A stretch of DNA of 64,000 nucleotides from JAWKWH01 sp965204295 (GTDB lineage: Bacteria > Pseudomonadota > Alphaproteobacteria > Rhizobiales > Rhizobiaceae). A program made the position numbers and the translations under genes. Numbering within the stretch: the stretch's first letter is position 1; every line of letters starts with the position of its first letter. The stretch spans positions 992,001-1,056,000 of the forward strand of contig OZ241973.1 of NCBI GenBank assembly GCA_965204295.1, read 5' to 3'. Of this stretch, positions 46,901 to 56,246 are shown one piece after another. The notes below the pieces were generated by a model that did no database searches, was not told where the DNA came from, and saw only the letters and a list, made by a program, of their open reading frames with translations.

Positions 46901-47812
46901 ATGCCGCTTGCCATGAATCGTGAGGTATTCATCACTTGCGCCGTCACCGGATCGGGCGGCACCCAGGATCGCAGTCCGCATGTTCCGCGTTCGCCTGAAC
47001 AAGTCGCGGCAAGCGCCATCGATGCCGCGAAGGCCGGCGCGGCGATCGTGCATTGCCATGTGCGGGATCCGGATACAGGCGAACCGAGCCGAAAGATCGA
47101 ATATTATCGTGAAGTTACAGGGCGCATTCGCGAAGCGGATGTCGATGTGGTGCTCAATCTGACCGCCGGCATGGGCGGCGACATGACCTTTGGACCGACC
47201 GAGCGGCCTTTGCCGCTGAACGAGGCCGGCACGGACATGGCCGGCGCGGCCGAACGGGTTGAGCATATCGCCCGGTGCCTGCCGGAAATCTGTACGCTCG
47301 ACTGCGGCACCATGAACTTCGCGGAGGCCGACTACGTCATGACCAATACACCGGGCATGTTGCGCGCGATGGGCGCGATGATGACCGGACTTGGCGTCAA
47401 ACCCGAGATCGAGGCGTTTGATACCGGCCATCTGTGGTTTGCCAGGGAACTGGCGAATGAAGGCGTACTGGCCAGCCCCGCGCTGGCCCAGCTTTGCATG
47501 GGTGTTCCCTGGGGTGCCCCGGATGATCTCAATACTTTCATGGCCATGGTCAACAACGTCCCCGAAGACTGGGTCTTTTCCACCTTTTCTCTCGGTCGCA
47601 ACCAGATGGCCTATGTGGCCGCGGCGGTGCTTGCAGGCGGCAATGTACGCGTCGGACTGGAGGACAATCTCTGGCTCGAAAAAGGCATTCTGGCCACGAA
47701 TGCGCAATTGGTCGAGCGCGCGATCACAATCGTTGAGAACATGGGCGCGCGCGTCATCGGACCTGAAGAAGTGCGAGCGAAACTCGGCCTGCAAAAAAGG
47801 GCGCCGAAGTGA
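46901..47812 (+). CDS. Beta-keto acid cleavage enzyme, probably dehydrocarnitine cleavage (CdhC-like)
   Basis: A 303-residue BKACE-family TIM barrel: EVFITCAVTGSGG at the N-terminus, IVHCHVRDPDTGEPSR with the zinc His pair, and RVGLEDNLWLEKG near the C-terminus. These enzymes cleave a beta-keto acid with acetyl-CoA; in carnitine catabolism CdhC turns dehydrocarnitine into betainyl-CoA and acetoacetate. The divergent CdhR-like regulator and the downstream L-carnitine dehydrogenase support that role. AAGGAGG precedes the ATG at 46901. Confidence 0.85.
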   Translation: MPLAMNREVFITCAVTGSGGTQDRSPHVPRSPEQVAASAIDAAKAGAAIVHCHVRDPDTGEPSRKIEYYREVTGRIREADVDVVLNLTAGMGGDMTFGPTERPLPLNEAGTDMAGAAERVEHIARCLPEICTLDCGTMNFAEADYVMTNTPGMLRAMGAMMTGLGVKPEIEAFDTGHLWFARELANEGVLASPALAQLCMGVPWGAPDDLNTFMAMVNNVPEDWVFSTFSLGRNQMAYVAAAVLAGGNVRVGLEDNLWLEKGILATNAQLVERAITIVENMGARVIGPEEVRAKLGLQKRAPK

Positions 47813-48207
47813 CGGGCCGACCGGGAGTCGAGGCAGAATTGACGGTCATCGGCCATGACGCGAGAACTGTTTGCGAATGGGCATCGCTGTATTTTGTGTG
47901 TCTGACGCCGAATTCTCTCGATCATGACCATGATCACACGCCGCGCTGTTGTGAAAACCGTTTACCGGCTCATGTTGCCGCCGGTGATATGGTTCGTATT
48001 GATCGGCCCGCCCGAAGCGATGTCACCCGGAAAGCGGGGATTTCGATTTCACTCCAATCCGGCCCTGCCGGTCGCCGTCCACGCCGCCTTCCATATCCGG
48101 CGCCAAGTGCGTTTGAAAGACATTGCGCCGCGCATAATGGTTCCAAGGTTTTCGCATCGGCTCCTGCAAGGGTAAAAACCGGGCGCTTTTTCGGAGCGGG
48201 TCGATGA
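47809..48207 (+). CDS. Hypothetical 132-codon frame bridging two carnitine genes
   Basis: The GTG at 47809 overlaps the stop of the cleavage-enzyme gene (GTGA), and the stop at 48205 overlaps the carnitine dehydrogenase start (ATGA), the pattern of coupled operon genes. The product (VIGHDARTVCEWASLYFVCL at the start, Pro/Arg-rich later) resembles no family I know. A betainyl-CoA thioesterase gene is often found at this place, and this could be a ruined one, or simply a 390-base spacer. Another frame at 47924-48175 is equally unsupported. Confidence 0.3.
   Translation: MTGRPGVEAELTVIGHDARTVCEWASLYFVCLTPNSLDHDHDHTPRCCENRLPAHVAAGDMVRIDRPARSDVTRKAGISISLQSGPAGRRPRRLPYPAPSAFERHCAAHNGSKVFASAPARVKTGRFFGAGR
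47920..47935. promoter_or_regulatory. Near-perfect palindrome GATCATG-AC-CATGATC
   Basis: Two 7-bp arms separated by two bases, within the stretch between the cleavage-enzyme and carnitine-dehydrogenase genes. Such short-spacer palindromes are typical operator sites, so a second promoter may drive the genes downstream. If the surrounding 132-codon frame is a real gene, the palindrome would lie inside it. Confidence 0.3.
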
Positions 48208-49202
48208 TCGGCAAGGCGGCCATCATCGGTGGCGGGGTGATCGGCGCCGGCTGGGCGGCCCGTCTTGCGCTGAACGGCATCGATGTCTCGATATTCGATC
48301 CCGATCCGGACTCGCAAAGAAAGGTCTCCGAGGTGCTGGCGAATGCTCGGCGCGCATACGTGAATCTTTTACCGGATGGCGTACCGATGGAAGGAACCGT
48401 ATCGCACGCGCGGTCAATCGCGGAAGCGGTCCGTGAAGCGACGCTCGTTCAGGAAAGCGTGCCTGAGCGGATTGAGCTAAAGCACAAAGTTCTGGCCGAG
48501 ATCGACATGCACGCGTCCGACGATGTGTTGATCGGCTCGTCGACATCGGGTCTGAAGCCATCCGACATGCAGATGGCGACAGCACATCCCGAACGGCTGT
48601 TCGTGGCCCATCCGTTCAATCCGGTTTACCTCCTGCCGCTGGTCGAGATAGTGGGCGGCAAGAAAACATCCGCCGACACGATCGACCGTGCGGTCGACGT
48701 CTACACGAAGGTCGGCATGAAGCCGGTGCATGTGAAAAAGGAAATAGAAGCCTTTGTCGCGGACCGGCTTTTGGAGGCGATCTGGCGTGAATCCCTGTGG
48801 CTGATCAAGGATGGCGTCTGCACGACCGAAGACCTTGATGACATTGTACGCTTTGGCTTCGGCCTTCGCTATGCCCAGATGGGTGTGTTTGAAACCTACC
48901 GCGTCGCCGGCGGCGAAGCCGGAATGCGTCATTTCCTTGCACAGTTCGGTCCGTGCCTGAAATGGCCGTGGACGAAGCTGATGGATGTGCCTGACTATGA
49001 CGACGCGCTGGTCGATTTGATCGCCGAGCAGTCCGACCGACAATCCGGGCGCATGTCGATTTGCGAGCTTGAGCGCGCGCGTGACGACAATCTCGTTGCC
49101 ATCATGGATGCGCTTAGCCGGCAAAAAGACGGAAAAGGCTGGGGCGCCGGCAAAGTTTTGAATCGCTACCGGTCAAGATTGGCCTCGGGCAAGGAGGGTT
49201 GA
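48204..49202 (+). CDS. L-carnitine dehydrogenase (3-hydroxyacyl-CoA dehydrogenase family)
   Basis: A 332-residue NAD-dependent dehydrogenase: Rossmann start AIIGGGVIGAGWAARLALNG, catalytic region SSTSGLKPSDMQ and LFVAHPFNPVYLLPLVEIVGG, C-terminal domain FGFGLRYAQMGVFETYRVAGG. This is the pattern of L-carnitine dehydrogenases (CdhA/LcdH), which give dehydrocarnitine. The thioesterase domain fused at the C-terminus in some bacteria is absent. The gene overlaps the preceding frame by 4 bases, and an acyl-CoA dehydrogenase gene follows 4 bases later. Confidence 0.87.
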   Translation: MIGKAAIIGGGVIGAGWAARLALNGIDVSIFDPDPDSQRKVSEVLANARRAYVNLLPDGVPMEGTVSHARSIAEAVREATLVQESVPERIELKHKVLAEIDMHASDDVLIGSSTSGLKPSDMQMATAHPERLFVAHPFNPVYLLPLVEIVGGKKTSADTIDRAVDVYTKVGMKPVHVKKEIEAFVADRLLEAIWRESLWLIKDGVCTTEDLDDIVRFGFGLRYAQMGVFETYRVAGGEAGMRHFLAQFGPCLKWPWTKLMDVPDYDDALVDLIAEQSDRQSGRMSICELERARDDNLVAIMDALSRQKDGKGWGAGKVLNRYRSRLASGKEG

Positions 49203-49206
49203 GACA

Positions 49207-50370
49207 ATGGACTTCGCCCTGACCGATGAACAGCGCCTGATTGTCGATACGACCCGCGTTTTTGTCGAAAATGAACTCTATCCGCATGAACCGGATGTCG
49301 AGCGAACCGGCAGGCTTGAGATGGACCTGATCCGCCGGATACAGGCAAAGGCGCTGGAAGCGGGGCTTTACGCCGCCAACATTCCGGAGGAATTCGGCGG
49401 TGCGGGTCTCGATACGCTGACATGGCTGCTTTACGAGAAAGAGCTCGGCAAGGCGAATTATGCGCTGCACTGGACTTGCGTCGCGCGACCGTCAAACATC
49501 TTGTGTGCGGGTACCGATGAACAGCGGCGAAAATATCTGGAGCCTTGCGTGCGCGGTGAAAAATGGGATTGCCTCGCCATGACGGAGCCGGGAGCGGGCT
49601 CGGACCTGCGCGGCATGAAAGCAACCGCCAAGCCGGATGGCGATGATTGGATACTGAACGGAACCAAACATTTCATCAGTCATGCCGATATCGCGGATTT
49701 CGCCATCTGCTTCATGAAGTCCGGCGAGGAGGAAACGCCGCGGGGAAAGCGCGCGCTGATCACGGCTTTTTTCGTCGACAAGGAAACACCTGGATTTGCG
49801 GTGCGCGACGGATATCGCAGTGTTTCGCATCAAGGCTATACAAATTCCGTTCTGGAATTCGACAATTGCCGGGTGCCGGCCGGCGCCATACTCGGTGAGG
49901 TCCACAAGGGATTCGAAGTCGCCAACAAGTGGCTGGGCGCTACGCGGCTGCAAGTGGCGGCCACATGTCTTGGCCGCGCGGAACGGGCATTCGCCCACGC
50001 TGTTTCCTGGGCCGCCGAGCGAAAGCAATTCGGTCAGCCAATCGGCAAGTTCCAGGGCGTGTCGTTCAAGCTCGCCGACATGGCGGTGGAACTGAAGGCG
50101 GCAGAGCTTCTGACGCTGGAAGCGGGATGGAAGTTCGACCGGGGGTCGGTGACCGATTCCGACATGGCCATCGCAAAACTGAAGGCAACCGAGATGCTGG
50201 CTTTCGTCGCCGACGAGGCGATCCAGATACATGGCGGTATGGGTCTGATGGATGAATTGCCGCTGGAGCGTATCTGGCGCGATGCGCGCGTGGAGCGTAT
50301 CTGGGAAGGAACCAGCGAAATTCAGCGCCATATAATCAGTCGTGCACTGCTCAGACCGCCGGGAGCGTGA
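49207..50370 (+). CDS. Acyl-CoA dehydrogenase family protein (possibly CaiA-like)
   Basis: A 387-residue flavoprotein. FAD-binding motif DCLAMTEPGAGSDLRGMKA, C-terminal helical domain with RKQFGQPIGKFQGVSFKLADM and IQIHGGMGLMDELPLERIWRD. In this gene set, next to a CaiD-like hydratase and a CoA ligase, it may act on betaine-CoA esters such as gamma-butyrobetainyl-CoA or crotonobetainyl-CoA. Sequence alone does not fix the substrate. The next gene starts 3 bases after its stop. Confidence 0.85.
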   Translation: MDFALTDEQRLIVDTTRVFVENELYPHEPDVERTGRLEMDLIRRIQAKALEAGLYAANIPEEFGGAGLDTLTWLLYEKELGKANYALHWTCVARPSNILCAGTDEQRRKYLEPCVRGEKWDCLAMTEPGAGSDLRGMKATAKPDGDDWILNGTKHFISHADIADFAICFMKSGEEETPRGKRALITAFFVDKETPGFAVRDGYRSVSHQGYTNSVLEFDNCRVPAGAILGEVHKGFEVANKWLGATRLQVAATCLGRAERAFAHAVSWAAERKQFGQPIGKFQGVSFKLADMAVELKAAELLTLEAGWKFDRGSVTDSDMAIAKLKATEMLAFVADEAIQIHGGMGLMDELPLERIWRDARVERIWEGTSEIQRHIISRALLRPPGA

Positions 50371-50373
50371 CGA

Positions 50374-51072
50374 ATGACCGTGGCGGCGAAAAGCGCAATT
50401 CCGGAGACGGCACTGTATCCACCGGTCAAGGCGCTGCTTGAAGGTCAGGGCTATGTGGTCAAGAGCGAAGTGGGAGCCGCGGACGTCGTTGCCGTGCGGG
50501 GGGACGAGCCGCCCGTGATCGTGGAATTGAAAACCGGTTTTTCGCTTGCCCTGTTTCATCAGGCGGTCGAACGGCTGAAGGTGACCGACGCGGTCTATAT
50601 CGCCGTGCCGAAGTGGACGGGACGAAGCGGCTGGAAAAGCTTCGTCGCCAACCGGACGTTGTGCCGCCGGCTCGGCCTTGGGCTGATGACCTTCAATGCG
50701 GCTGGAAATCATGTGGATGTTCATCTGGATCCCGGGCCTTACGCGCCAAGGCAATCAAGACAGAGGCGTGAACGGCTGCTAAGGGAATTTCAGCACCGTG
50801 TTGGCGATCCAAATACGGGCGGACAAACCCGACGAGGGCTTATGACCGCCTACCGCCAGGATGCCCTGCGCTGCCTGAAGCATCTATCCGTCAACGGACC
50901 CACCAAGGCGTCGGACGTCGCGCGGACGATCCTGGTATCGAGAGCGCGGCGGATCATGTCCGATGATCACTATGGATGGTTTGAGCGCACGGGTCGCGGC
51001 GTCTATTCAATCGCGCCGAAGGGGCGGGAGGCGATCAAGATCCACAAAACCGAATTGGGGGCGCTTGCGTGA
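50374..51072 (+). CDS. DUF2161 protein, PD-(D/E)XK phosphodiesterase-like
   Basis: A 232-residue protein. The N-terminal domain has the nuclease-type pattern ADVVAVRG...PPVIVELKTG (Asp, then ExK), and the C-terminal part is a winged-helix-like region (ALRCLKHLSVNGPTKASDVA). This matches the DUF2161 family of predicted PD-(D/E)XK enzymes; no activity is known. It sits tightly in the carnitine-type operon, 3 bases after the acyl-CoA dehydrogenase and overlapping the ligase start by 4 bases, a strange place for a nuclease. Confidence 0.82.
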   Translation: MTVAAKSAIPETALYPPVKALLEGQGYVVKSEVGAADVVAVRGDEPPVIVELKTGFSLALFHQAVERLKVTDAVYIAVPKWTGRSGWKSFVANRTLCRRLGLGLMTFNAAGNHVDVHLDPGPYAPRQSRQRRERLLREFQHRVGDPNTGGQTRRGLMTAYRQDALRCLKHLSVNGPTKASDVARTILVSRARRIMSDDHYGWFERTGRGVYSIAPKGREAIKIHKTELGALA

Positions 51073-53142
51073 CCCGCTCGATGTCCCGGCTTCTGGCGCC
51101 GCGTTCAATCGCGGTGTTTGGCGGACGATGGGCGGCAGCGGTCATTCGCCAAACGCGGCGGATGGGATATGCGGGCCGGATCTGGCCGGTGCACCCCGAC
51201 AAGGACACTGTAGAGGAACTGCCGGCTTTTCGCTCGGTTGCCGATTTGCCGGCTGCGCCGGACGCGGCATTCGTCGGCGTCAATCGCAGGGCTGCAATCG
51301 GCATCGTCGGCGAACTCGCCGAGCTTGGAGCGGGCGGGGCGGTCTGCTTCGCCTCCGGCTTTCGCGAAGCCGATGCGGGCGACGTCGATGCCGGTCGATT
51401 GCAGGACGAACTGGTCTCGGCCGCCGGCGACATGCCGATCCTCGGTCCGAATTGTTACGGCCTGATCAACTATTGCGACGGAGCGCTGTTGTGGCCGGAC
51501 GAACATGGCGGCGTGCGCCTTGACGAAGGAGCGCGCGGCGTCGCCATCGTCACCCAGTCATCCAACATTGCGATCAACATGACCATGCAAGCGCGCGGCC
51601 TGCCGATTGCCTATGTGTTGACCGCCGGCAATCAGGCGCAGACCGGCATATCGGAAGTCGCCTCCGGCTTGCTGGAGGATGACCGGGTCTCGGCTCTTGG
51701 CCTGCATATCGAGGGTTTCGACAGTGCGCGCGGGTATGAACAATTGGCGGCGCGGGCGCGTGAACTCGGCAAGCCGATAGTAGCCATGTTCGTCCGGCAA
51801 AACCGAAAAGGCCCGGGCGGCGACTGTCACACACACCGCGTCGCTTGCCGGGACGGATGCCGCATCGGACGCTTTCCTGCGCCGCCTTGGAATTGGCCGG
51901 GTATCTTCGGTCCCCACGTTTCTGGAAACGCTCAAACTGTTGTATTTCTGCGGTCCCCTGGACGGGTCGGATATTTCGTCGATGAGTTGCTCGGGCGGCG
52001 AAGCCGCGCTGATGGCCGACGCGGGCGAAAATCTGAACGTCAACTTTCGGACATTGACCGAAACGGCGAACAGTCGTCTCAAACGGTCGCTCGGGCCGCT
52101 GGTCGCAATCGCCAATCCGCTCGACTACAGCACCTTCATCTGGAATGACGAAGCAGCGATGACCGAGGTGTTCTCCGCCTTGGTGTCGGACGGATTCAAC
52201 TTCAATTTCCTGGTAATTGACTTCCCGCGCGCGGACCGCTGTTCGGATACCGATTGGCATTTGTGCGTACGCTCCTTCGCCGACGCGCTAAAGAAATCAA
52301 GGGCCAAAGGGGCCGTGCTGGCGTCATTGCCCGAAAACCTGCCGGAAGACTGGTCTCACATCTGCCTCAAGAACGCCATTGTTCCGATGCACGGGTTGGA
52401 CGATGCGCTCGCCTCGATTGAAACGGCGGCATCAATCGGCCGAGCCTGGAATGGTCCCGTCCCGGGACCGGTCGCCGGTGATGCTCACGCCGGAAAGCCG
52501 GGCCGAACCCTGGACGAGGCCGAGGCGAAGCGCATGCTGCGGGATGCCGGCCTCCCGGTTCCCGCCGGAAAGTTGGCCGGCTCCGTCAGCGAAACCCTGC
52601 GCGCCGCCGAAGAGGTTGGCTATCCGGTGGTATTGAAGGCGCTTGGTGTTGCCCACAAGAGCGAGCATGGCGCAGTCCGCCTTGATCTTTCCGACCGGCG
52701 CGCGGTTGAAAATGCGGCAAACGAATTGATCCGATCGGAAAACGGCCTGCTGGTCGAGCGGCACGTCGCCTCCGGTGTAGCGGAACTGATTGTCGGCATC
52801 ACCAGTGATCCGTTATTTGGACCGGTGATGACCATTGGCGCCGGCGGCATGCTGGTCGAACTGCTGAATGACAACCGCACACTCCTGCTTCCCGCGACAA
52901 GGCAGGAAATCGATGAAGCGCTTCGCTCGCTGAAACTGTTTCCCCTGCTTGATGGTTATCGCGGACGGCCGCTGGCGGATGTTGAGGCCGCCATCGACGC
53001 CATCGACGGATTATCACGTTTTGCGCAGAGAAATAACGGCAGGATCAAAGAGATGGACATCAATCCGCTAATCGTATGTGAACATGGCCAGGGGGTAGCG
53101 ATTGCCGACGCCCTGATCGTGACCGCAGAGATAACGACATGA
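51069..53142 (+). pseudogene. ADP-forming acyl-CoA synthetase (acetate-CoA ligase family), one frameshift
   Basis: The whole protein of about 690 residues is present in two frames. The first (GTG 51069) has the CoA-binding domain SMSRLLAPRSIAVFGG and GDMPILGPNCYGLINY up to KPIVAM; the second continues SGKTEKARAATVTHTASLAG, the phospho-His domain, and the ATP-grasp domain (GYPVVLKALGVAHKSEHGAV, GVAELIVGITSDPLFGPVM) to 53142. The break lies at 51789-51793, where one base is extra (or two are missing). This enzyme class makes acyl-CoA from acid, ATP and CoA, here probably for carnitine or betaine acids, in place of CaiC. Confidence 0.88.
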
Positions 53143-53924
53143 ACGACGTCATCCACACCCGGCGCGAAGGCGCGATTCTGGAAGTGACGCTCGACCGGCC
53201 CAAGGCCAATGCCATCGACCTGACAACGTCGCGGTTGATGGGAGAGACATTCAAGGCATTCCGTGACGATCCGGATTTGCGTGTGGCCGTCGTGCAGACC
53301 GCGGGCGACAAGTTCTTTTCCGCCGGTTGGGATCTGAAGGCCGCGGTGGACGGCGATGCAGTCGACGGCGACTACGGCGTCGGCGGTTTTGCCGGATTGC
53401 AGGAGTTACGCGACATGAACAAGCCGGTAATCGCCGCGGTAAACGGTATGGCGGTTGGCGGCGGATTCGAACTGGCGCTGTCCTGTGACCTGATCTACGC
53501 CTCGGCGCATTCCTCATTTGCCTTGCCGGAAATTCGTGCGGGGACCCTGGCGGACGCCGCCACGGTGAAACTGCCAAAGCGGATACCGTATCATGTCGCC
53601 ATGGATCTGCTTTTTACCGGCCGCTGGATGGATGCCGCCGAGGCAAATCGCTGGGGTCTGGTCAACGAGGTGCTGGACGACAACGAAAAACTCATCGGGC
53701 GGGCGCGGGAAATCGCACGGCTTCTTGCCTCGGGGCCTCCTTTGGTCTTTGCTTCGATAAAGGAAGTTGCCCGGGAAGCGGAGTCGATGACGTTTCAGGA
53801 GGCGATGAATTGGATCACCAAGAGGAAATTCCGAACCGTCGACGAACTTTATGCTTCGGAAGACAACATGGAAGGGTTCCGCGCTTTCGCCGAAAAACGC
53901 GAGCCGGTGTGGAAAGGACGATAG
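53139..53924 (+). CDS. caiD: Enoyl-CoA hydratase family, carnitinyl-CoA dehydratase (CaiD) type
   Basis: A 261-residue crotonase. LDRPKANAIDLTTSRLMGE, FFSAGWDLKAAVDG and GGFELALSCDLIYA are close to CaiD of enteric bacteria, as is the C-terminal FAEKREPVWKGR. CaiD interconverts carnitinyl-CoA and crotonobetainyl-CoA. The oxyanion-hole and Glu regions are in place (LPEIRAGTLADAATVKL; CaiD usually has LPEAKLG here). It overlaps the ligase stop by 4 bases and the next gene's GTG start by 1 base. Confidence 0.85.
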   Translation: MNDVIHTRREGAILEVTLDRPKANAIDLTTSRLMGETFKAFRDDPDLRVAVVQTAGDKFFSAGWDLKAAVDGDAVDGDYGVGGFAGLQELRDMNKPVIAAVNGMAVGGGFELALSCDLIYASAHSSFALPEIRAGTLADAATVKLPKRIPYHVAMDLLFTGRWMDAAEANRWGLVNEVLDDNEKLIGRAREIARLLASGPPLVFASIKEVAREAESMTFQEAMNWITKRKFRTVDELYASEDNMEGFRAFAEKREPVWKGR

Positions 53925-54889
53925 TGACGGAGAAGGCCGACTATTCGAAACTGATTGATGAAGAGACCTGGGCTTTTATCAAAAGGACCGCCGCCCGGTA
54001 TCCTGACGATACGGTCGACAGGCCGATTGAAGAGCAACGAAAAATCTATGACGCCATGTGCCGCGAGTTCTTTGCCGGCTACCCGAAAGAGGTGACGGCG
54101 GAAACATCCGCGATTGACGCGGGCGATCACCGGATTCCCATCAGGTCGTACGCCAGGCAAGGCGGAGATCAATCTGCATTTGTCCTTTACTACCATGGCG
54201 GTGGATTTGTCGTCGGCGGGCTCGAAAGCCACGATGACGTTTGTGCCGAAATCTGCCACCGAACCGGTTATCCTGTCGTGTCCGTCGATTATCGCATGGC
54301 TCCGGAAAATGCGTTTCCCGACTGTTTTAATGATGCGCTTACCGCATTCGAATGGGCGAGTTCGCAGGTAAACGCGCCAATTGTTCTCGTTGGTGACAGC
54401 GCCGGGGGAAATCTTGCCGCCGCCGTCTGCCATGCGACACGGTCCCATGCGATAAAGCCGGTCGGGCTAGTTGCGGTGTATCCCGGATTTAGCGGCGATT
54501 ACGCCAAGAACTCCTGCCGCGTTCACGCCGAAGCCCCTCTGCTTACGCGTCATGATCTGAAATTTTACAGCCATGTCCGTGCCCGCGGCGCCGATGTAAC
54601 CAGCGACCCCCGCGCGGCGCCGCTGGCTGACAGCGACTTTTCGGGCCTGCCGCCTGTTGTGATCATTTCCGCTGAATGCGATCCGCTTTCGGATGACGGT
54701 CGTGATTACCGCGACGCCATCCTGGCCGCGGGCGGCAAGGCGGTCTGGTTCAACGAGAAGGGCCTCGTCCATGGCTATCTGAGAGCGCGCAATACGGTCA
54801 AGCGTGCTCGCGGCAGCTTCTCACGGGTCGTTGCGGCGGTGGACGCGCTTGGAAGGGGTGAATGGCCCTATGACGCAATCGGGGACTGA
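53924..54889 (+). CDS. Alpha/beta hydrolase, hormone-sensitive-lipase type
   Basis: A 321-residue esterase: oxyanion motif YYHGGGFVVGG, nucleophile GDSAGG, Asp in SAECDPLSDDG and His in GLVHGYLRA. The start is GTG at 53924, sharing a base with the caiD stop and preceded by GGAAAGGA. As the last gene of the carnitine-type operon it may release carnitine from acylcarnitines or act as a thioesterase; this is inference from position only. Confidence 0.86.
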   Translation: MTEKADYSKLIDEETWAFIKRTAARYPDDTVDRPIEEQRKIYDAMCREFFAGYPKEVTAETSAIDAGDHRIPIRSYARQGGDQSAFVLYYHGGGFVVGGLESHDDVCAEICHRTGYPVVSVDYRMAPENAFPDCFNDALTAFEWASSQVNAPIVLVGDSAGGNLAAAVCHATRSHAIKPVGLVAVYPGFSGDYAKNSCRVHAEAPLLTRHDLKFYSHVRARGADVTSDPRAAPLADSDFSGLPPVVIISAECDPLSDDGRDYRDAILAAGGKAVWFNEKGLVHGYLRARNTVKRARGSFSRVVAAVDALGRGEWPYDAIGD

Positions 54890-54963
54890 ACTGGCCATCG
54901 AAAACCGCGTGAATGAAACCCGCCCCCGGTCCGGCGAACCTGCGAACCCGGTTTCGCTCACCT

Positions 54964-56246
54964 GAGGGCCTTGATTTACTCGCCAATCTTGGCTGATTAT
55001 GGTTCACTCGCGCCATGAAGTGAGGGGTTATGGATGGTTCAGCAGGCTGGATTTTTCGACGTTGATGAACGGCTTGAGCGTTTGAGCGATTTGGGCGCTC
55101 AACTCGAAGCCTGGGTTGCGGCGGTGGACTTCGAGATTTTCCGTGCTGATCTGGACACGGCACTGGCGTACGCGGATGGCAGGAAGGGCGGACGCCCGCC
55201 CTATGACCCTGTGCTCATGTTCAAGATCCTGATCATTGAGGCGCAGAACAATCTCTCGGACGACCGTGCGGAGTTCCTGATTGGCGACCGGCTGTCGTTC
55301 ATGCGTTTCCTGGGGCTGGGCCTGCAAGACAAGGTCCCCGACGCGAAGACGATCTGGTCGTTTCGCGAGCGCCTGACCCGGGCCAAGGCGGTCGATGCTC
55401 TGTTCGCCCGGTTCGAGACCGCCATCGCCATGTCAGGGCAATTGGTGGACAGCACGCTGGTCGCCGCACCCAAGCAACGCAATACGGACAAGGAAAAGAA
55501 AGACATCAAGGCAGGCAAGACCGCCGCCGGGATTTGGCCCTCACATCCCGCCAAAGCACGCCAGAAAGCCATCGATGCGCGCTGGACCGTCCAGTTCGGC
55601 ACGGCGAAGACGCCCGTGGACGGCGGTCCCGCGCCGCCCGACATCGCAATTCCGTCTTTCGGGTACAAGAACCACGCAGGCATCGACAAAGCGTTCCGCT
55701 TCATCCGCCGTTGGGATGTCACAGATGCCGCCCGCCATGACGGGCGAATGCTGCGCCAGGGATTGCTGGACAAAACCAACACTGGCTCTGGCGTCCGGGC
55801 CGATAGCGCGTACCGTTCGAAGCAGAACGAAGCGTTCCTGGCGCGCCACGGTTTTGTCAGCCATGTCCACCATCGCAAACCCAAGGGCAGGCTAATGCCG
55901 AAGCATATCCGCCGTGGCAACAGGACAAAGGCAAAACACCGCGCGCCGGTCGAGCACGTCTTTGCCGTCCACAAGCACATGATGGGTATGGCAGTCCGCA
56001 CCATCGGTCCGGCCCGCGCAAAAACCAAAATCGGCATGACAAACATCGCCTGCAACATCCGCCGCTTGGTCCAACTCGCAGGCAGCGTCACCGCCTGATC
56101 ACAGGACGTGTCCGTTCAATAGCAACCAGAAACACTCCGAAAGCGGTGCAAGTCGCTGCATCCAAAACACAAGACCAGTTCAGATGACCACCCCGCGCCA
56201 AAATCACAGAAAATCAGACAAACAAGCAGAATTAATAAAGACTCTC
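54964..56246 (+). mobile_element. Complete IS5-family insertion sequence (1283 bp)
   Basis: The ends are imperfect inverted repeats (left GAGGGCCTTGATTTACTCGC, right reads GAGAGTCTTTATTAATTCTG inward; about 14 of 21 bases match). The same 4 bases, ACCT, flank both sides (54960-54963 and 56247-56250), a target duplication showing a real insertion. One transposase gene fills the element. The element lies between convergent genes, so no gene seems to be interrupted. Confidence 0.8.
55034..56098 (+). CDS. IS5-family transposase
   Basis: A 354-residue DDE transposase. N-terminal domain with GRPPYDPVLMFKILIIEAQ, then LVDSTLV (first Asp), GVRADSAYRSKQNE (second Asp) and RAPVEHVFAVHKH (Glu). Translation starts at ATG 55034 with GAGGGG upstream. 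The gene is intact, so the element may still be able to move. It differs from the older IS5-group remnant at 23.3 kb. Confidence 0.93.
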   Translation: MVQQAGFFDVDERLERLSDLGAQLEAWVAAVDFEIFRADLDTALAYADGRKGGRPPYDPVLMFKILIIEAQNNLSDDRAEFLIGDRLSFMRFLGLGLQDKVPDAKTIWSFRERLTRAKAVDALFARFETAIAMSGQLVDSTLVAAPKQRNTDKEKKDIKAGKTAAGIWPSHPAKARQKAIDARWTVQFGTAKTPVDGGPAPPDIAIPSFGYKNHAGIDKAFRFIRRWDVTDAARHDGRMLRQGLLDKTNTGSGVRADSAYRSKQNEAFLARHGFVSHVHHRKPKGRLMPKHIRRGNRTKAKHRAPVEHVFAVHKHMMGMAVRTIGPARAKTKIGMTNIACNIRRLVQLAGSVTA

